A DNA stretch of 64,000 nucleotides from Saururus chinensis (taxonomy: Eukaryota > Streptophyta > Magnoliopsida > Piperales > Saururaceae): the NCBI GenBank assembly GCA_035235625.1, contig CP141143.1:24969092-25033091 (forward strand), written 5' to 3'. Made by a program: the position numbers and the translations under genes. Below, piece by piece: positions 33,592-46,455 of the stretch (its first letter is position 1; every line of letters starts with the position of its first letter). A model generated the notes under the pieces. The model was not told the DNA's origin and made no database searches. It was given only the letters and a program-made list of their open reading frames with translations.

Positions 33592-34310
33592 TCCTCCTCC
33601 ACCACCCTAAAAGAGCCACGGTGAGTTTGACTTTTGGAAGAGGCGATTTACAGTTTAAGCCACAAAGGAATTGGTATTTACGTGTTCTTGTAATTTAAAT
33701 TTTATGTAATTATAGTTGTTTTATAGGGGTATAGTGGGAATTTAGGCCCAAAATTGATGGTGTTCGAGACATTTTGCCACTTGTGGATGAAAATACCCTT
33801 AGCTATCCATAACAAGAGCCGTGGGCAATTGACATTTGAAAACTAGCGTATGACAGTTTAGTCCACGAACGAGTGAGTATTTATGTGTTTGTATAGTTAT
33901 TTGCCATGCAATTATAGGTATTCTATAGGGGTATCCCAGGAATTTGGGGTTAAAATTAATGGCTTCGGAGAGACTTTGTCATAAATGGACGAAAATGCCC
34001 TCTATTCATATCCCCTCTTTTTCTACGCTTTTGGGTGTAATTTTGGTTAGTTTCTGGGTATATTTAAGGTACAGGGCATTAGTAATTAATGATATGATTT
34101 ATCACGTTGAGTATAAATATATTTATCATGCTGGACAAAAATGTCCTCCATACTTATGTTTTGGTTTTGTACGATGATGTTCGTAAATTGGATTCGCTTC
34201 TAGGGATAATTTTGGTATTGGCGTTGTTACGGGTTGTAATTACTTATTGTGATTTTTTTGTGAACTGATTTATTTGGTAGGTTCGTTCAATTAGTATATG
34301 GCATGTTAAT
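33592..34310. repeat. Second copy of the Helitron 5' region
   Basis: From CCACCCTAAAAGAGCCACGG at about 33603 the sequence runs parallel to 31291-32010 for about 700 bases. Shared blocks include the two tandem units, ATGCCCTCTATTCATATCCC, TGGACAAAAATGTCC and TTATGTTTxGGTTTTGTACxATGATGTTCxTAA. Direct orientation. It may mark the 5' end of a second, nested or tandem Helitron. No TG...CA ends or PBS adjoin it, so it is not an LTR pair. Confidence 0.75.
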
Positions 34311-37270
34311 AGACGCAACAGTTATGCAATCGTATTTGATTGCCCGTGATTATTGTGACACTAATGTGGGCTGTTTTTTATTTGGTAGATGGATGTTTTC
34401 ACGCCTCGTTAAGTTAGTTACGCTGTCAAATTTATTTAAATCCTTTGTTATTGGTAGGTGCATGGCGGTTTTGGATTGTTTACGAATAGTTTCCTGCCTT
34501 TTTATCTTCTTTCAAAATTATTGCGTTACACTGTCCTACCTTTTCGGTTCCCCCTGTCATATCCTTTCGGATTCCTTCATGCCATCCTGCTTCATGGATT
34601 TAATTGGGATCCGTTGTAGTTTGACCCAGGCCAAATAGATTTGATTTGTGTCATTTACGTACATATGTGTTTGCTGTTGGGTAGATGGAGAGTTTAGTTT
34701 CAAAATTTGACAGGCGATCCTTTTTTATGTTTCCTTTATTTTCTGTCGGATCAAGGCTTTGATTTCTGGGTTCAGTTACCTTTGTTATATGGAAATTCTT
34801 TTGGTTTTGGCAGCTTGAGATTTAGGTGAATTAGATCTCGAGATCTAACTTAGATGCCCTTACTTTCCTTGATTAGATATATTTTTGTGTTATTTTATTG
34901 GTGTTTATCATAATTTTTGATGGTAGTGCAAAGGAAAGATTTGTCTTATTTTAGTCCCTTCCTGTTATATTCATTTGATGTTTTCATATATGAGATTTCT
35001 GCTTTAAATTGTTTTGTCCCTTTTGTATCGTATTATATATTTGTAGACAAAGGTTGTGTGCAATTCAAAAAATCTCTTATTAATTGATTGTTTGTAATGA
35101 ATATGTTTGCACGATATGGTTGTTATGTGTGGTATGCAATATATTTTATTTATTCAAACTTGTTTTCTTTGAGCGTTTTAGCATGGCATGATTCTTGAAA
35201 TTTGGTTGTGATTCCATATTTAATTTCTTATTTTAAATTCATGTTTGATGGGTTCATAGAAATTGGAAACTTTATTTCGAGTTTTCATGCCTTGTTTGAT
35301 TATTCTATGGCTTTAGAATCTAATTAGTGTGTACAATGATCTTTTTCTTGTGTAATTATTTAACTGCGCACCAACTTATGCACTAATTTTTCTTTTTCTT
35401 TTTTTTTGTAGTTTCGGGAAGAACCGATGGATCGATAACCCCCGGGTGGTTGCTTCTGTTGGGCATTGAAATACTTACAGAAGAAGGCCTAAGCCATGCA
35501 AGTGGTGTAAAAAGAAGTAGCATTCGGACAGGTATTTCCATGTTCTTCAAAATTTCTAAATATAGATATTTAATGGATAAAGTACATGGATGATTTACTC
35601 TCCATTTACCATGAAATTCCAGATGCAACATATTCTAAAGATAAGGATCAATATATTTGGTAGCCAATGTCTCGAGGTCCAGAAAAAACGTTCATCCTGA
35701 GTAAGAATATTTACTTTAAAAGCGTTCTTAGGTCAGTTCTTTAGTTAAATTTTTTTTAAAAATTGTCTTGGACTGCGTAGTAATAATTCAATATATCTTT
35801 GCATTGTTTTATTGGTTTGTTGATAGTTTTTGCAACTATTTAAATAGTCTCTGCTACATTTACTTAGTTACTCAGCTTTAGATTTTGTTTTTTTTAAAAA
35901 GCTTTAGGGGTCACCTAAAAAATGGATTGTGCATGAATGCTTGCTTATGTTGAGCGTTGGAATGCTTATAGAAGAAGACTTAAGATCTGGAAGTGTTGTA
36001 TAAAGAGCTAGCTTACAAACAGATTTTTGCATGCCCTTGCATATTTCAAAATATAAAATTTACTTTTATATATGTATATGTTTAAATATATTCCTGCTTT
36101 TGGCTCATTGATTGCAGATAGTTTTGGTTGTGGTGGTCATTTGTGTCACATGAATATGACTACTCCAATTTGGTTTGTCTTTTGTTCAATGGATTTCTTC
36201 AAAGTTTGCATCCTCTTAGTCCTAGCAACGGACAACAAACTCCTCTTGGCAATGAGCAATTTGAAATATCTGATTTTGAATTGTTGAGAAGATCAAGTTT
36301 TTCTAAAATGACAAATTTAGGTTGCTCACATTGATGGTTCGATTGATGGTGAGGGTTTAGAATTCTTGTTACATTTTTTTAATTTATCAAGGAAAAATGG
36401 ACTGCACAAATCTTATTGAGGCCAACCCGTTGTCATTATTCTAGCTTTTAAATTATTGATATTCATCATGAAAAGTGCCTTTTGTATACGAATCTTATTT
36501 TTCTTTTGGTTCCATACCTTGAAGGTACATATTTGTCGGTCGCTATTGTGATTTTATATGGTAGATGTGAGGTAGGGTTTTTTGCCTAATGTGCTTGACC
36601 AATCATTGGATCTATTTTCGTCGTGCCATGAGATGTCATGTTTGGATTAAGATTTGATAGATTATTATTATGTGCGTCTAATTTTATGTGACCAGAAGGC
36701 TCAATTGTGTTTGTTTAATTACCGTGTATAGTCCTGTTGTTCCATTACAAATAATAGATGTTATTTATTAGAATGTTAATGGGATCCGATGTGATGTGTA
36801 TGGTATGAAAGAAAATTCGTATGGGCCAATGGTGGAGTAAGCCATTGTTTCTGATTGTGAATATTGTAGGCGAATGTGGGTATGGTGGATTTGTAAAGGA
36901 CTAATTTGTCATGCCCAACATAATATATTTGTGTATTTAACTTTGGGTTGGCACTACCTTTCTTTTTATTTGTCATTGCATAGGCATGGAAGTGGCAATA
37001 GCCAATGGATGTATGACTATGGTTTGGTGTGTAGCGAACAGTGGATTGTTGAATAGAGTATTATACTTTGCGCTCCAAATTTGTACCATTTTAAAGCTCA
37101 CTTTATTTGTTGACTTAGAGTAATAACATTTTGGTTACGTTTTGATTCAACGCGGGATACTGTACTTATTATGTTTATAAAGTTGTTTTGTACATTGTTC
37201 CTTGTATGGTTCGCACATCACCATCGATCCTTGTTGTAAATGCAAGGATTAGATAAGGCATGTCGGTGGA

Positions 37271-37750
37271 GGCATCTTATTCCAGTTCGAATGGTTATAG
37301 TGGCACACATATTGGTTTATGATTTCCCTCAAAACAAGCGTAGGTTTATTTTCACATGTTGAAGTTGAATTTAGTTGATTTATCAAACGTACATACATAT
37401 GCAAATGGAACCCTATCCACTAGGTCATGGTCTTGGCTGTGTTGTGGAGCTATTTGCGTTAAATTTGTAGTTGGTGAGGTCTCTATTAAATATTTTCCTA
37501 TATTTGTAGTTAGCGGGCATCTTATTCCAATTCAAATGATTATAGTGGCACATATATTGGTTTATGATTTCCGTCAAAATAAGCGTAGGTTTATTTTCAC
37601 AAGCTGAAGTTGAATTTAGTTGATTTATCAGACGTACATACATATGCAAATGGAACCCTATCCACTAGGTCTTGGTCTTGGCCGTGTTGTGGAGCTATTT
37701 GCGTTAAATTTGTAGTTGGCTGGGTCTCTATTAAATATTTTCCTATATAT
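37271..37750. repeat. 245-bp tandem duplication
   Basis: GGCATCTTATTCCA at 37271 recurs at 37516. The copies run in parallel for about 235 bases with few differences (shared GGTTTATGATTTCC, AAGCGTAGGTTTATTTTCAC, CATACATATGCAAATGGAAC, CCTATCCACTAGGTC). The low divergence suggests the duplication is younger than the surrounding repeats. Confidence 0.9.
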
Positions 37751-39641
37751 GTGACCATCTCTTCTTAGGGCTAGAGTGAGTGAGATATTCCTTGAATAAT
37801 TTTATCTATATATATGTATGTATTTATGTATATGCCTTTTGAATTAAGTCACATTTTGCTTCATTAGTAGAGTAGTATTATAGTGTCCTCAACAACCATG
37901 TATAGCTCATTTATCTTATTACATAAATTGATAGATGATTTTAAAACTGGTTTCAAATTTCCTTTGTTAGCTGTGATAGAAGGCTAATTGTGAGTGTTCA
38001 GGGATTAGTGTTATCTGGTGGCTGTGAAGTTAAGAAGATCACCGTTCGTTTAAATGACAATGTTAGATTGCTCACGCTAATGATTTGAATGATGGTTATG
38101 ATATAGGACTCATGTTGCGATTCTCCACGTTAACAAGAAAAAATGGATAGCTCATTTCTTATTGAGTTCAACGTGTCATGATTATTCTAAATTTTCAATT
38201 ATTATAGTGTCATCCAATTGATTTCATAAATCCATATGATATACCATATCCATAGTGTTGTATGATAATGTGTACCTACTGGCATGATACGGATATCTGT
38301 TATAACATAAACTGAAGTTCACTCTTATTTTAAAAAAATTGTGTACCTTAGTTCAAATTATACGCCTTGCGGTTAGTTTCAACTTGGAAAGTCATGTAGC
38401 ATAGGCCACTTTTGCGCATGCTACATCGAAAATGATAATTTAGGGTGTTGGCATAACAATTGATTTATTACGTCAACGAGGGTGCAGCTTTTGGGTCAGC
38501 TTGTACGGAGATGGCTATGCGTCGTATGGCCCTAATTGGTACTCATTGCATATGCAACACGGATGATACAAAGCGACTTGATTTAGTGTTTTGCTTGTGT
38601 GGTTTGACTTGTATAAGTCATTTTATCTAGCATTTAGTGTAAGGCAACATTTTTTAAAATTAAAGTTGTAAATAACATATCATTGTACGCAACATTGATC
38701 CACATCATTATAAACAAAACATAGGTAAACTAAGAATCTAAAGTTAAATCTTTTACTGTAGTAATAGATTCTGCAAAATTCAAATATAAATAACTATGAT
38801 GGGAAACAAGAAATCTATGCAGAATTTTATGGGGGGCACCCCTGCCAGAACCTATACTATTATGGAGATTTGTGATTGGGGATTTCCATGGGGACTCAAA
38901 GACCCCATGTGATTTAGTTGTATCTGGCGGGGTCATGCCCCTGAAAAATTCTGCTCAATTAGACAGGGACTCCCCAACTAATTCATTTGTATTTGCCCCC
39001 CAGCCTCGATAAAAAGCTCCAGAACACTACTAGCAAGGTTGTGGCATAGGGGGTGGTTTCCATTTTACTAATGTGTATTGGGCAGAGGATTCCCTCTACT
39101 TCCATAGCAGAAAAGTCCATAAACTTACCACCTTGAATCGTATAAAACTGATAACTTCTTGATCATCTTGCGACTAGAATCCCGTCAAGACAAGCATATT
39201 TTAAATAGCAATAAATAAGCTACATAATTTTTTTTGTGTTTGACCAGATTCATTTTTTTTATTAAAAACCTATTAATAAACTCAACGAGAAAACAAAACA
39301 AAATGAAGAGAAAACTAAAAAGATGTGTGTGCCAAAAGATGGAAAGTATTCAATCATGGACAACAAGTCAATCTGTTTACTTAGAGATGGCTAATTTCTT
39401 AGTGTTGGCTAGCGAACCTATCAAAAGGCAGTGTCTTTACTTATAGATGGCACAAGGAATTTATTGTTTTCATCCAACTGGGATTATGTCTTAATTTTAA
39501 AATTCCCATGTGGCTAAATGCAATAATAATAAGTTTAGGGAGTTCGTTCTGGTGCACTTTCTCTTCAATATTAGAAGCGTCCATGTCTGCAATCTCTGCA
39601 TGTATGGCTGCTGCCAGCATAAGGCTCATTGATATGTTAAT

Positions 39642-39669
39642 ATATATATATATATATATACATACATAC
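39642..39669. repeat. Short (TA)n/(TACA)n microsatellite
   Basis: A TATATATA run passing into CATACATACA lies just before the F-box-like sequence. Confidence 0.85.
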
Positions 39670-39812
39670 AATAATTTAACATACCCATGATATTGCTCAA
39701 AGTGGTGTAGTCTATTGATATTGGTCTTAACCTTTTTTTAATTGAATTTAGTGATTCGATTATACTTTATCATATTAATCGTGTAAACTGATTTATTTTG
39801 TTTTTGTTTTAG

Positions 39813-40967
39813 GTTACAATGGACCAAGTCTTATTGTATTTGGAACAAGCTAAATGTGGAAATTATTTTCCCACCCGGTCTTTGTTAGAAACACTTACTC
39901 TTCAGATTTTGTTGAGAACAACAAGGGTTTAATTTTAAGCATTGTAAGATGGTTTGCAAAGGTTGGAGACGTGCTCTATTGTCGAGTTGTGTTCTACTAA
40001 TCATCAAACATACGGTTATTTCCTTTAATGATGCAGGTGTTTTGAAGTTACCTTCTATTTCACCCTTCACTTGCAATAGATACTAATTTGGAATTATTTT
40101 TTCCTGAAGACATGATTTTTTTAGCAACCTCTACCAGTGGGTTAGTTCTATGTAAAAATGTTGCTCAATGCACAGATAGGTACTACATTGTTCGACCAAT
40201 GGTTGGAGATTGGGTTCTTATTCCAAGTCCTAGATTGAGGTATATGTCAATTGCTTATGCTGTTATGGAAAATCATATAAATGGCTACCGTTATAAGATA
40301 TTTAGATTATGTTTATCTGACAAGCATGACAATTATCTTATCGAAGTGTTTAGTTCTGACAATTGGGGGTAGAAACATATTGGTGAATCAAACAGTGAAT
40401 TTCGCTTCAATTAGATCAGAACCACCCATATGTGTTGGTAAGTATGTGCACTTGCTTATAGATGAAACAAAGTTTTTTGTTTTTGACATGGACACCTGTG
40501 ATTGTGCTTATATTGAACTACCTACCAATGTCATAAGAATTGTTGGGAATCATATTTTGGTTTTAGCGAGCCGTGAGGGACGTCTTTGACCTTGTCTCTC
40601 TTATTGGAGGGGTCATGAATGTTTATTCATTGGATTGTCGGGAAAAATCGGTTTGGGCTGAAGATTTAAGTTTTCCTATATCAGATTTAGTCACCAAGAA
40701 TGTTGAAATAAACAATAGTCTATACACTCGCTTGATGTATTCGTTTTGGTTACAAAAAAGGAGGTATTCTTTTGTGATGTAATTAATAGAAGCATTAGAA
40801 CTGTGAAACTAGAGTATTCTTTCCGTGAGCCTGGTATTATGCTTTTCACGAGTGGTTACAACGCTCATCCAATTCCTCATAGTGGTGAAGATCCGACAAA
40901 CTACAATGGCAGGTGGATTGTTGAAAATCGAGTCCTTGTTCGTCTGCAAGACGATGAGAGGACTTGA
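39813..40967 (+). pseudogene. Captured F-box/F-box-associated (FBA) gene, frameshifted
   Basis: F-box proteins bring substrates to SCF ubiquitin ligases. After an acceptor-like TTTTAG the sequence encodes a decayed F-box-like part (near 39950: CKGWRRALLSS) and then a kelch/FBA-like C-terminal region spread over three frames. Segments: 40088-40372 (ELFFPEDMIFLATSTSGLVL, then WVLIPSPRLRYMS, YRYKIFRLCL, IEVFSSDNWG), 40373-40589 (ICVGKYVHLLIDETKFFVFD, IELPTNVIRIV), 40573-40782 and 40746-40967. The layout (a TSGLVLC-type strand, NPLT-like loop, YKI.R...D, EVFSS..W, FD) is that of plant FBA proteins. At least three frameshifts and stops rule out a complete product. It sits on the same strand as the Helitron genes, upstream of Rep, so it is probably a captured passenger. 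Confidence 0.72.
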
Positions 40968-42060
40968 AATTTGTGTGGTGGCCCGAGTTATTTTAGTGTT
41001 TGTTATGAGTATTTAGTTTCTTTGCACAACGTATGTTTATTTTTCCATGTATGATGAATACTAGGCAAGTACTTTACTTTTATTTTGTTCTAAAAAAGAC
41101 TGGTATAATATATGATACTTTTTCTTTTATTATTTTTGTTACTTGTGTATCTAATTATGCGAGTTGTTACCCATTTGATATAGGAAATTATTATTTTATC
41201 TTCACCTTACACATGAATACTATATGTTCGTAATTATGTAAAAAATATGTATACTGCATAAATAGATCTGATGTACTTATATAAGCCACACCTGGTCATA
41301 TTTTATCATGCATTTTAAATTTTAAAATAGTGATGTAAAATCCGACACGTTGATTTCAATGGCGTTCAACATCGCATATCACATACATATTATAACATAT
41401 TTCCAAGCATGTATAATATGTCGCATATACTGAGTTTGATAAAGACTAGACTCTCATTCCTTTAAATTAATGGTTTCTATTATGGAACAAACAATTGTAT
41501 ATGTCATTTTTTATATTTATTAGTTATATATACAACATCCATGTGCAAAAAATTTAGATGACTAGAAACTGTGGCAATCACGAAGTTGCATCCTTCCAAA
41601 TATGAACTAACCAACCCTACGTATGCCATGAAGTAATAACACACTGAACAAACCCACCTAGGACAAAATAAGCATAATTAAATAACAATAGACTGGACCA
41701 ACCTCTAATATACATAAGGGTCCCTTTCGAACCAGTCATCCATTATATAAAATTAATCCGACATCATCAATGTCTAGCCACATTTAAAAAAGATGCCGCT
41801 AATAAGCTTAATATTAATAACTTTTTCAATTCAATGCCACAAATAGTTACAATTTTCCCAAACTGAGAACAAAGATTGCAAATGCTTATTGCATAAGCTT
41901 ATTATAAAATTTTCTCCTCTCTCTACCCTCTCTTTCTCTCTCTTTTCCTCTCTCTTTCTCACTATCTCCTCTCATTCTGTTTCTCTTCTCACTCTTCTCT
42001 TATCTCTCTCTTTTAGTATATATTACATTTTAAAATTCATAAAAAAAATTAAATAATTAG
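40968..42060. other. AT-rich DNA and a C/T-rich tract
   Basis: After the F-box remnant comes AT-rich DNA without genes. 41920-42015 is almost pure pyrimidine (TCTCTCT, CCTCTC). This strand-biased tract directly precedes the third partial copy of the Helitron 5' repeat. Confidence 0.45.
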
Positions 42061-42295
42061 ACCATGAATGAGTGAGTATTTACGTGCTTATGTAATTCAT
42101 TTTTCATGAAATTATAGGCATTTTATAGGGTATTCTGGGAATTGGGGTCAAAATTAATAAGGTCCGGGACAGTTTGGCATAGGTGGATGAAAATGCCCTT
42201 TATTCATATCCCTCCTTTGCTACGCTTTTGGATGTAATTTTGGTTAGTTTCTGAGGTATATTTTATTAAGGTATGAGGTATTATTAATTAATGAT
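42060..42295. repeat. Third, partial copy of the Helitron 5' repeat
   Basis: ACCATGAATGAGTGAGTATT through GAAAATGCCCTTTATTCATA, then TTTGGATGTAATTTTGGTTA, follows 33860-34060 in order and in the same orientation. It starts inside the second tandem unit, so it is 5'-truncated. Confidence 0.75.
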
Positions 42296-44325
42296 TTAGG
42301 CCAAAAACCCTACCTCACAACTACCATATAAAATCAAAATAGTGACCGACAAATATGTACCTTCAAGGTATGGAACTGAAGGAAAATAAGATTCATATAT
42401 AAAAGGGTCTTTTGATGACGAATATCATACTTCAATGCTGAATATGCGTTCAACATAATATATTACAAATACACTATTAAAGAAAATATGATTTAATTCA
42501 AAAGCATATACATACATGCATATATGATGATTAAAATTTTCTAAATGCCCACTACTATATGTATTTAAATACCAATAAACATGGCATAAATAATAGAACC
42601 ATAATTGGCATTGCAATAAATTATATTGAATTAAAAAATGATCTTTTTATTATGAACGTTTCAAGGTGGGAAAATAATAAATACAAAGTGTGCGTGAGAG
42701 TAAAATACATGCTATAATTATACATTGGTTTTAATAGATGAAACGTTACAAAAGAATTCATCATAGTAATCCTCCTATTTAACTAATAGCTTCCAATTTT
42801 TGGACATACCTATAAGTAAGCTTTAATTACTATTTAAATAGCTTTGCAAAAGATACCATTTTAGCATTAATTTTATCTCTAAACACTTATGTATACTATT
42901 TGATTTATTTTATATACATAATGTTGCTAATACCTTTGATTTGAGATAGTATGTATGAATCATATATTTATTTAGCGCATTGCAATTGATTATTATTGAA
43001 TATATTGTCGGTACACACTTCAGATATAGCTTAATCCTAACATTAACATGAATAGTCATGGAACAATTACTATATCAATTAATGTGATGAATACAAATTC
43101 AATGATTGTAATTAGAGTTTCTAAACCACACATTCTATTAATTATGGAACATGGAAAGTTTCACCATGATCCATGATAATCAATTACTCATCATTTAATG
43201 TTATAAGTTATGACATACAATAAATGCATAATTTTTGGTAATTGAATAGAGTACAAACTCTTTGTTGCCACACCTATGTGTTCTTCATTTGGTACATGTC
43301 TTCACAACTTAGAAGTTTCACCCCCACATGTTTGTTGAATCAAATTTCTTTGCTTCTTTTGGTGTCTTATAAGAGGTATTGCACTCAAACTCGAAATAAA
43401 TCTATTGTATAGGTTTTAACTTCTTGAAATTTTCAAAGTTTTTCTTTACAAGATCGACATAGTTATTATATAAACGTGTGATACGATGGTGTAATATTTC
43501 TCTTTTAACAATGAGTTGTACCTATCTTTTATCGAAAGAATTGTGTTTTCAAAAAAATAATACTTACATCATCTTTTGATAACACTACTTTATACCGTAT
43601 CAGTCGGTTTTATTGTGACTACATTCTAATATGTATTAAAGAACATACGCCCTTTGTTGACTTCATATCTACATCATTTTCTTATAGTTCGCTGGTGTAT
43701 AATCAAATTATTACTTGTGGTCGCTATTTTTAACTACGTTGGATAGGTACGTTTCGCCCTTACTTCTACTTATATGTGACAATATATGTTTGACTGTTTA
43801 TTCATATAAGTTACATTAATATATATGATACATTTGTTGCTTACACATAGATATTGTCCCTTCTATATTTGTGTTTTTTGTTTATGTGGGGAAAACAATT
43901 GCTCGTTATTATATGTGAAATAATTAGTATATATAAATATTTGAATATAACTTTCCTATTTGGGAAACTTCTTTGTTTTTTATTTAGATATGCTTAACTA
44001 TATAGATATCCTACTTGTTATTATACATTAGATATTCTTTCAATTTTTCTTATTTGATTATCATGCTTTTTTTTTAAAAAATTTAAGTATTAATGGTATC
44101 ATTCACTTCTATATAAATATGTTTGTATACTTCTCTTTTTATTTGTTTCATATGGAATATCAAATCGTATAGTATTCTTATACAGAAGAAAAAAATCTTA
44201 TTACATCAATTAAATAGGTTGGATCTTTGATATATAAAATGCTCACCCTTTATTAAAATGATATTACCTAAGACATATGTTATACGTATGTTATTAGGGA
44301 ATTTTTTTTGGGTTTCTCAAATGTC
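42296..44325. other. AT-rich DNA upstream of the Helitron Rep gene
   Basis: About 2 kb, very AT-rich, with stops in all frames and no recognised product. It would contain the promoter and leader of the Rep/helicase gene. Confidence 0.4.
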
Positions 44326-46455
44326 TTAGATGGTGTCGGAGACATCTACATCAAATAGAGAAGCAAAAAACACTAGAAAACGTGCGTGGTATGCTCAACT
44401 ATCTACTGTAGAAAAAATAGGATTGCTATAAAGGAACATTTGAATCTAAAAAATAGGATTGCTATAAAGGAACATTTGAATCTAAAAAATAGGACTTGAT
44501 TGAGTTCAGGCGTGCAATAGAAGCAGTGCTTTAACAAACCTTGATGATCAACTTCTAGATATAAACAATGGTAAATTGACTTACATTTGATGACTTTCTT
44601 TTAGATTTTTCGCACTTGCTTTTGGAATAACATTTTTAGATCTTCCCTATTGACAGACCAAGTGGGTGGTCAAATTGTTGTTACTCGTGATTCTCTCACT
44701 ACCGATACGGAATTGACTAACATTGGATACAATCAATTGGAAATGGAATCATTTGAATTGCCCTCAATGTCAAAAAATTTGAGAAAGAAAGCTAGAGTTC
44801 ATCGTATAGACCTAGATGTTGACTGTGAATATTGTGGAGCAAAAAAATTCAAGATAGAGACAAAGGCCTTTTGCTGTCAAAATGGGGGTGTTATGATTAG
44901 TCTTAATGGAATTCCACCAGAGTTAGAAGAACTTTATGTTGGAATCTCAGATGAGTGCAAGGCTTTCCGTGATTGTGTCAGGGCTTATAATAGCATTTTT
45001 TCTTTCACATCGATTCTTGCTTAGGTCGATGAGAGTGTCAATAATATGAGGGTGGGAACATATACCTATCGAATTCATGGTCAAATTTATCATTCCCTCC
45101 ACACTCTACAACTAACAGATTTGGGTCCACGTTTCTTGCAACTGTATTTTTATGACACAGATCATGAGGTAGAAAATCGCATACGTCTAATGATGAACTT
45201 GTTACCGACATTGGTACAAAAGATTATTAAAATTCTTGAAATCAATCCTTAAGCTCAATTTTTGTGGCAACTTAGCAATATGGGGGATGTTCGTGACTTG
45301 AGAATTGGTATTTAGAAAAGTTGTGCTCATGATCAACGTGTTTACAATGCACCATCTTCGTCTCAAGTGGCTGCTATTTGGATCAAAGGAGATGATGAAA
45401 CAGGTGAGCGAGAAAGGCAAATTATTGTTCATGGAAAACAAGGTCAATCTTATAAAGTTCAACCTTATTATGGATGCTATGACCCTTTATAATACCCGTT
45501 GTTGTTTCCAAGTGGTGCGACTGGTTGGCATGCTGGGATTAAACGTCGTTGTTTAGCAAATTCAGTATATCCATATAGCATAGAACAATTTGAGCAAGAA
45601 TTACAAATTCAAGGCCAACTTCAAAGACGATGAACTGATGTGACTTGTAGGGAATATTATTCCTACTTATTCCAAATTAGGTTAAACCCTTCGTGGAGTA
45701 TTATCAATGGTGGACGATTATTTCAACAGTATATAGTTGACATGTAAGTGAAAATTGAGACAAATAGATTGAACTTTATAAAATAAAATCAACGTGCTTT
45801 AAGAGCAGAGTTTTACCAAGGTGTAATAGATAGTGTTGTTGCTGGGGAGACAGAGCGAAAGAGAATAGGTAAATGAGTTGTTTTACCAGCATCATTCATT
45901 GGTGGACCACGTGATATGAGACAAAGATATTTGGATGTCATGGCTCTTGTTCAAACATATGGTAAATCAGATTTATTTATTACAATAACATGTAACCCAG
46001 AATGGTATGAGATTACTAGCCAATTGAAACGTGGAGAATCTGCATCCAATAGACTTGATATTGTTTTGCGAGTTTTTAAGGCCAAGATAGATAATTTGAA
46101 GGAACTTATTATAAAAGAAAGCTTCATGGTAGAGTTATTGCCCATGTTGATGTGATTGAATTTCAAAAATAAGGGTTACCACATATGCATTATTGGTGAT
46201 AATGGCTAGAGAAGACAAGATTGTGGGTGCCGATACATATGACATATTTGTTTGTGCTGAAATTCCAAATGTTGAAGAAGATGCTTTATTACATAGGCGT
46301 GTGATGAAGCACATGATGCATGGACCTTGTGGGATTTTAAGAATAAACTCTCCATGCATGACAAATGGAGGTTGTCGTTTCAAATATCCCAGAAGATTTA
46401 CAAATGTCACTATAGAAGGTGATGATTCGTATCCAGTATACAGGAGATGAAACAA
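44326..46455 (+). pseudogene. Helitron Rep (HUH endonuclease) region, decayed
   Basis: This is the N-terminal part of the Helitron RepHel protein that nicks and joins single-stranded DNA at element ends. It begins with a basic region (REAKNTRKRAWYAQLS), interrupted by a small tandem repeat at about 44415-44490. A Cys-rich segment follows (CEYCGAKKFKIETKAFCCQN), then YGCYDPL, a stop, YPLLFPSGATGWH, then ASFIGGPRDMRQRYLDVMAL, VQTYGKSDLFITITCNPEWY, and the HUH block VIAHVDVIEFQK, a stop, GLPHMHYW (His-x-His at 46182-46190). From 46193 it continues AREDKIVGADTYDIFVCAEI and HMMHGPCG. One frame is kept from 44650 to about 46120 despite six or so stops, then there are frameshifts. Most stops are TAA/TAG/TGA where relatives have Gln or Arg. 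Not functional. Confidence 0.9.

Larger units (their letters stand above)
34311..39812. other. Helitron interior without recognised genes
   Basis: T-rich DNA with many stops in all frames. It holds diverged internal duplications. Blocks at about 35405-35520 and 35905-36025 both contain a GTTGGGCATTG/GTTGAGCGTTG...AGAAGAAG(G/A)C motif. Blocks at 36288-36460 and 38030-38205 share GAAGATCA...AAATGACAA...TTGCTCAC and AAAAATGGA. There is also a 245-bp tandem pair (listed). They look like remnants of a repeated, once protein-coding region, but I cannot identify a protein. Confidence 0.4.

Noticed and set aside
31287..34310. The two 700-bp direct repeats as LTRs of one retrotransposon
   Set aside because: No TG...CA ends, target duplication, PBS or PPT, and only 2.3 kb apart without coding sequence. 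Same-strand Helitron genes and a third copy at 42 kb fit repeated Helitron ends better.
46135..46455. 106-codon minus-strand frame
   Set aside because: Antisense to the Rep region, which has clear family motifs on the plus strand. The same holds for minus-strand frames at 46753-47412.
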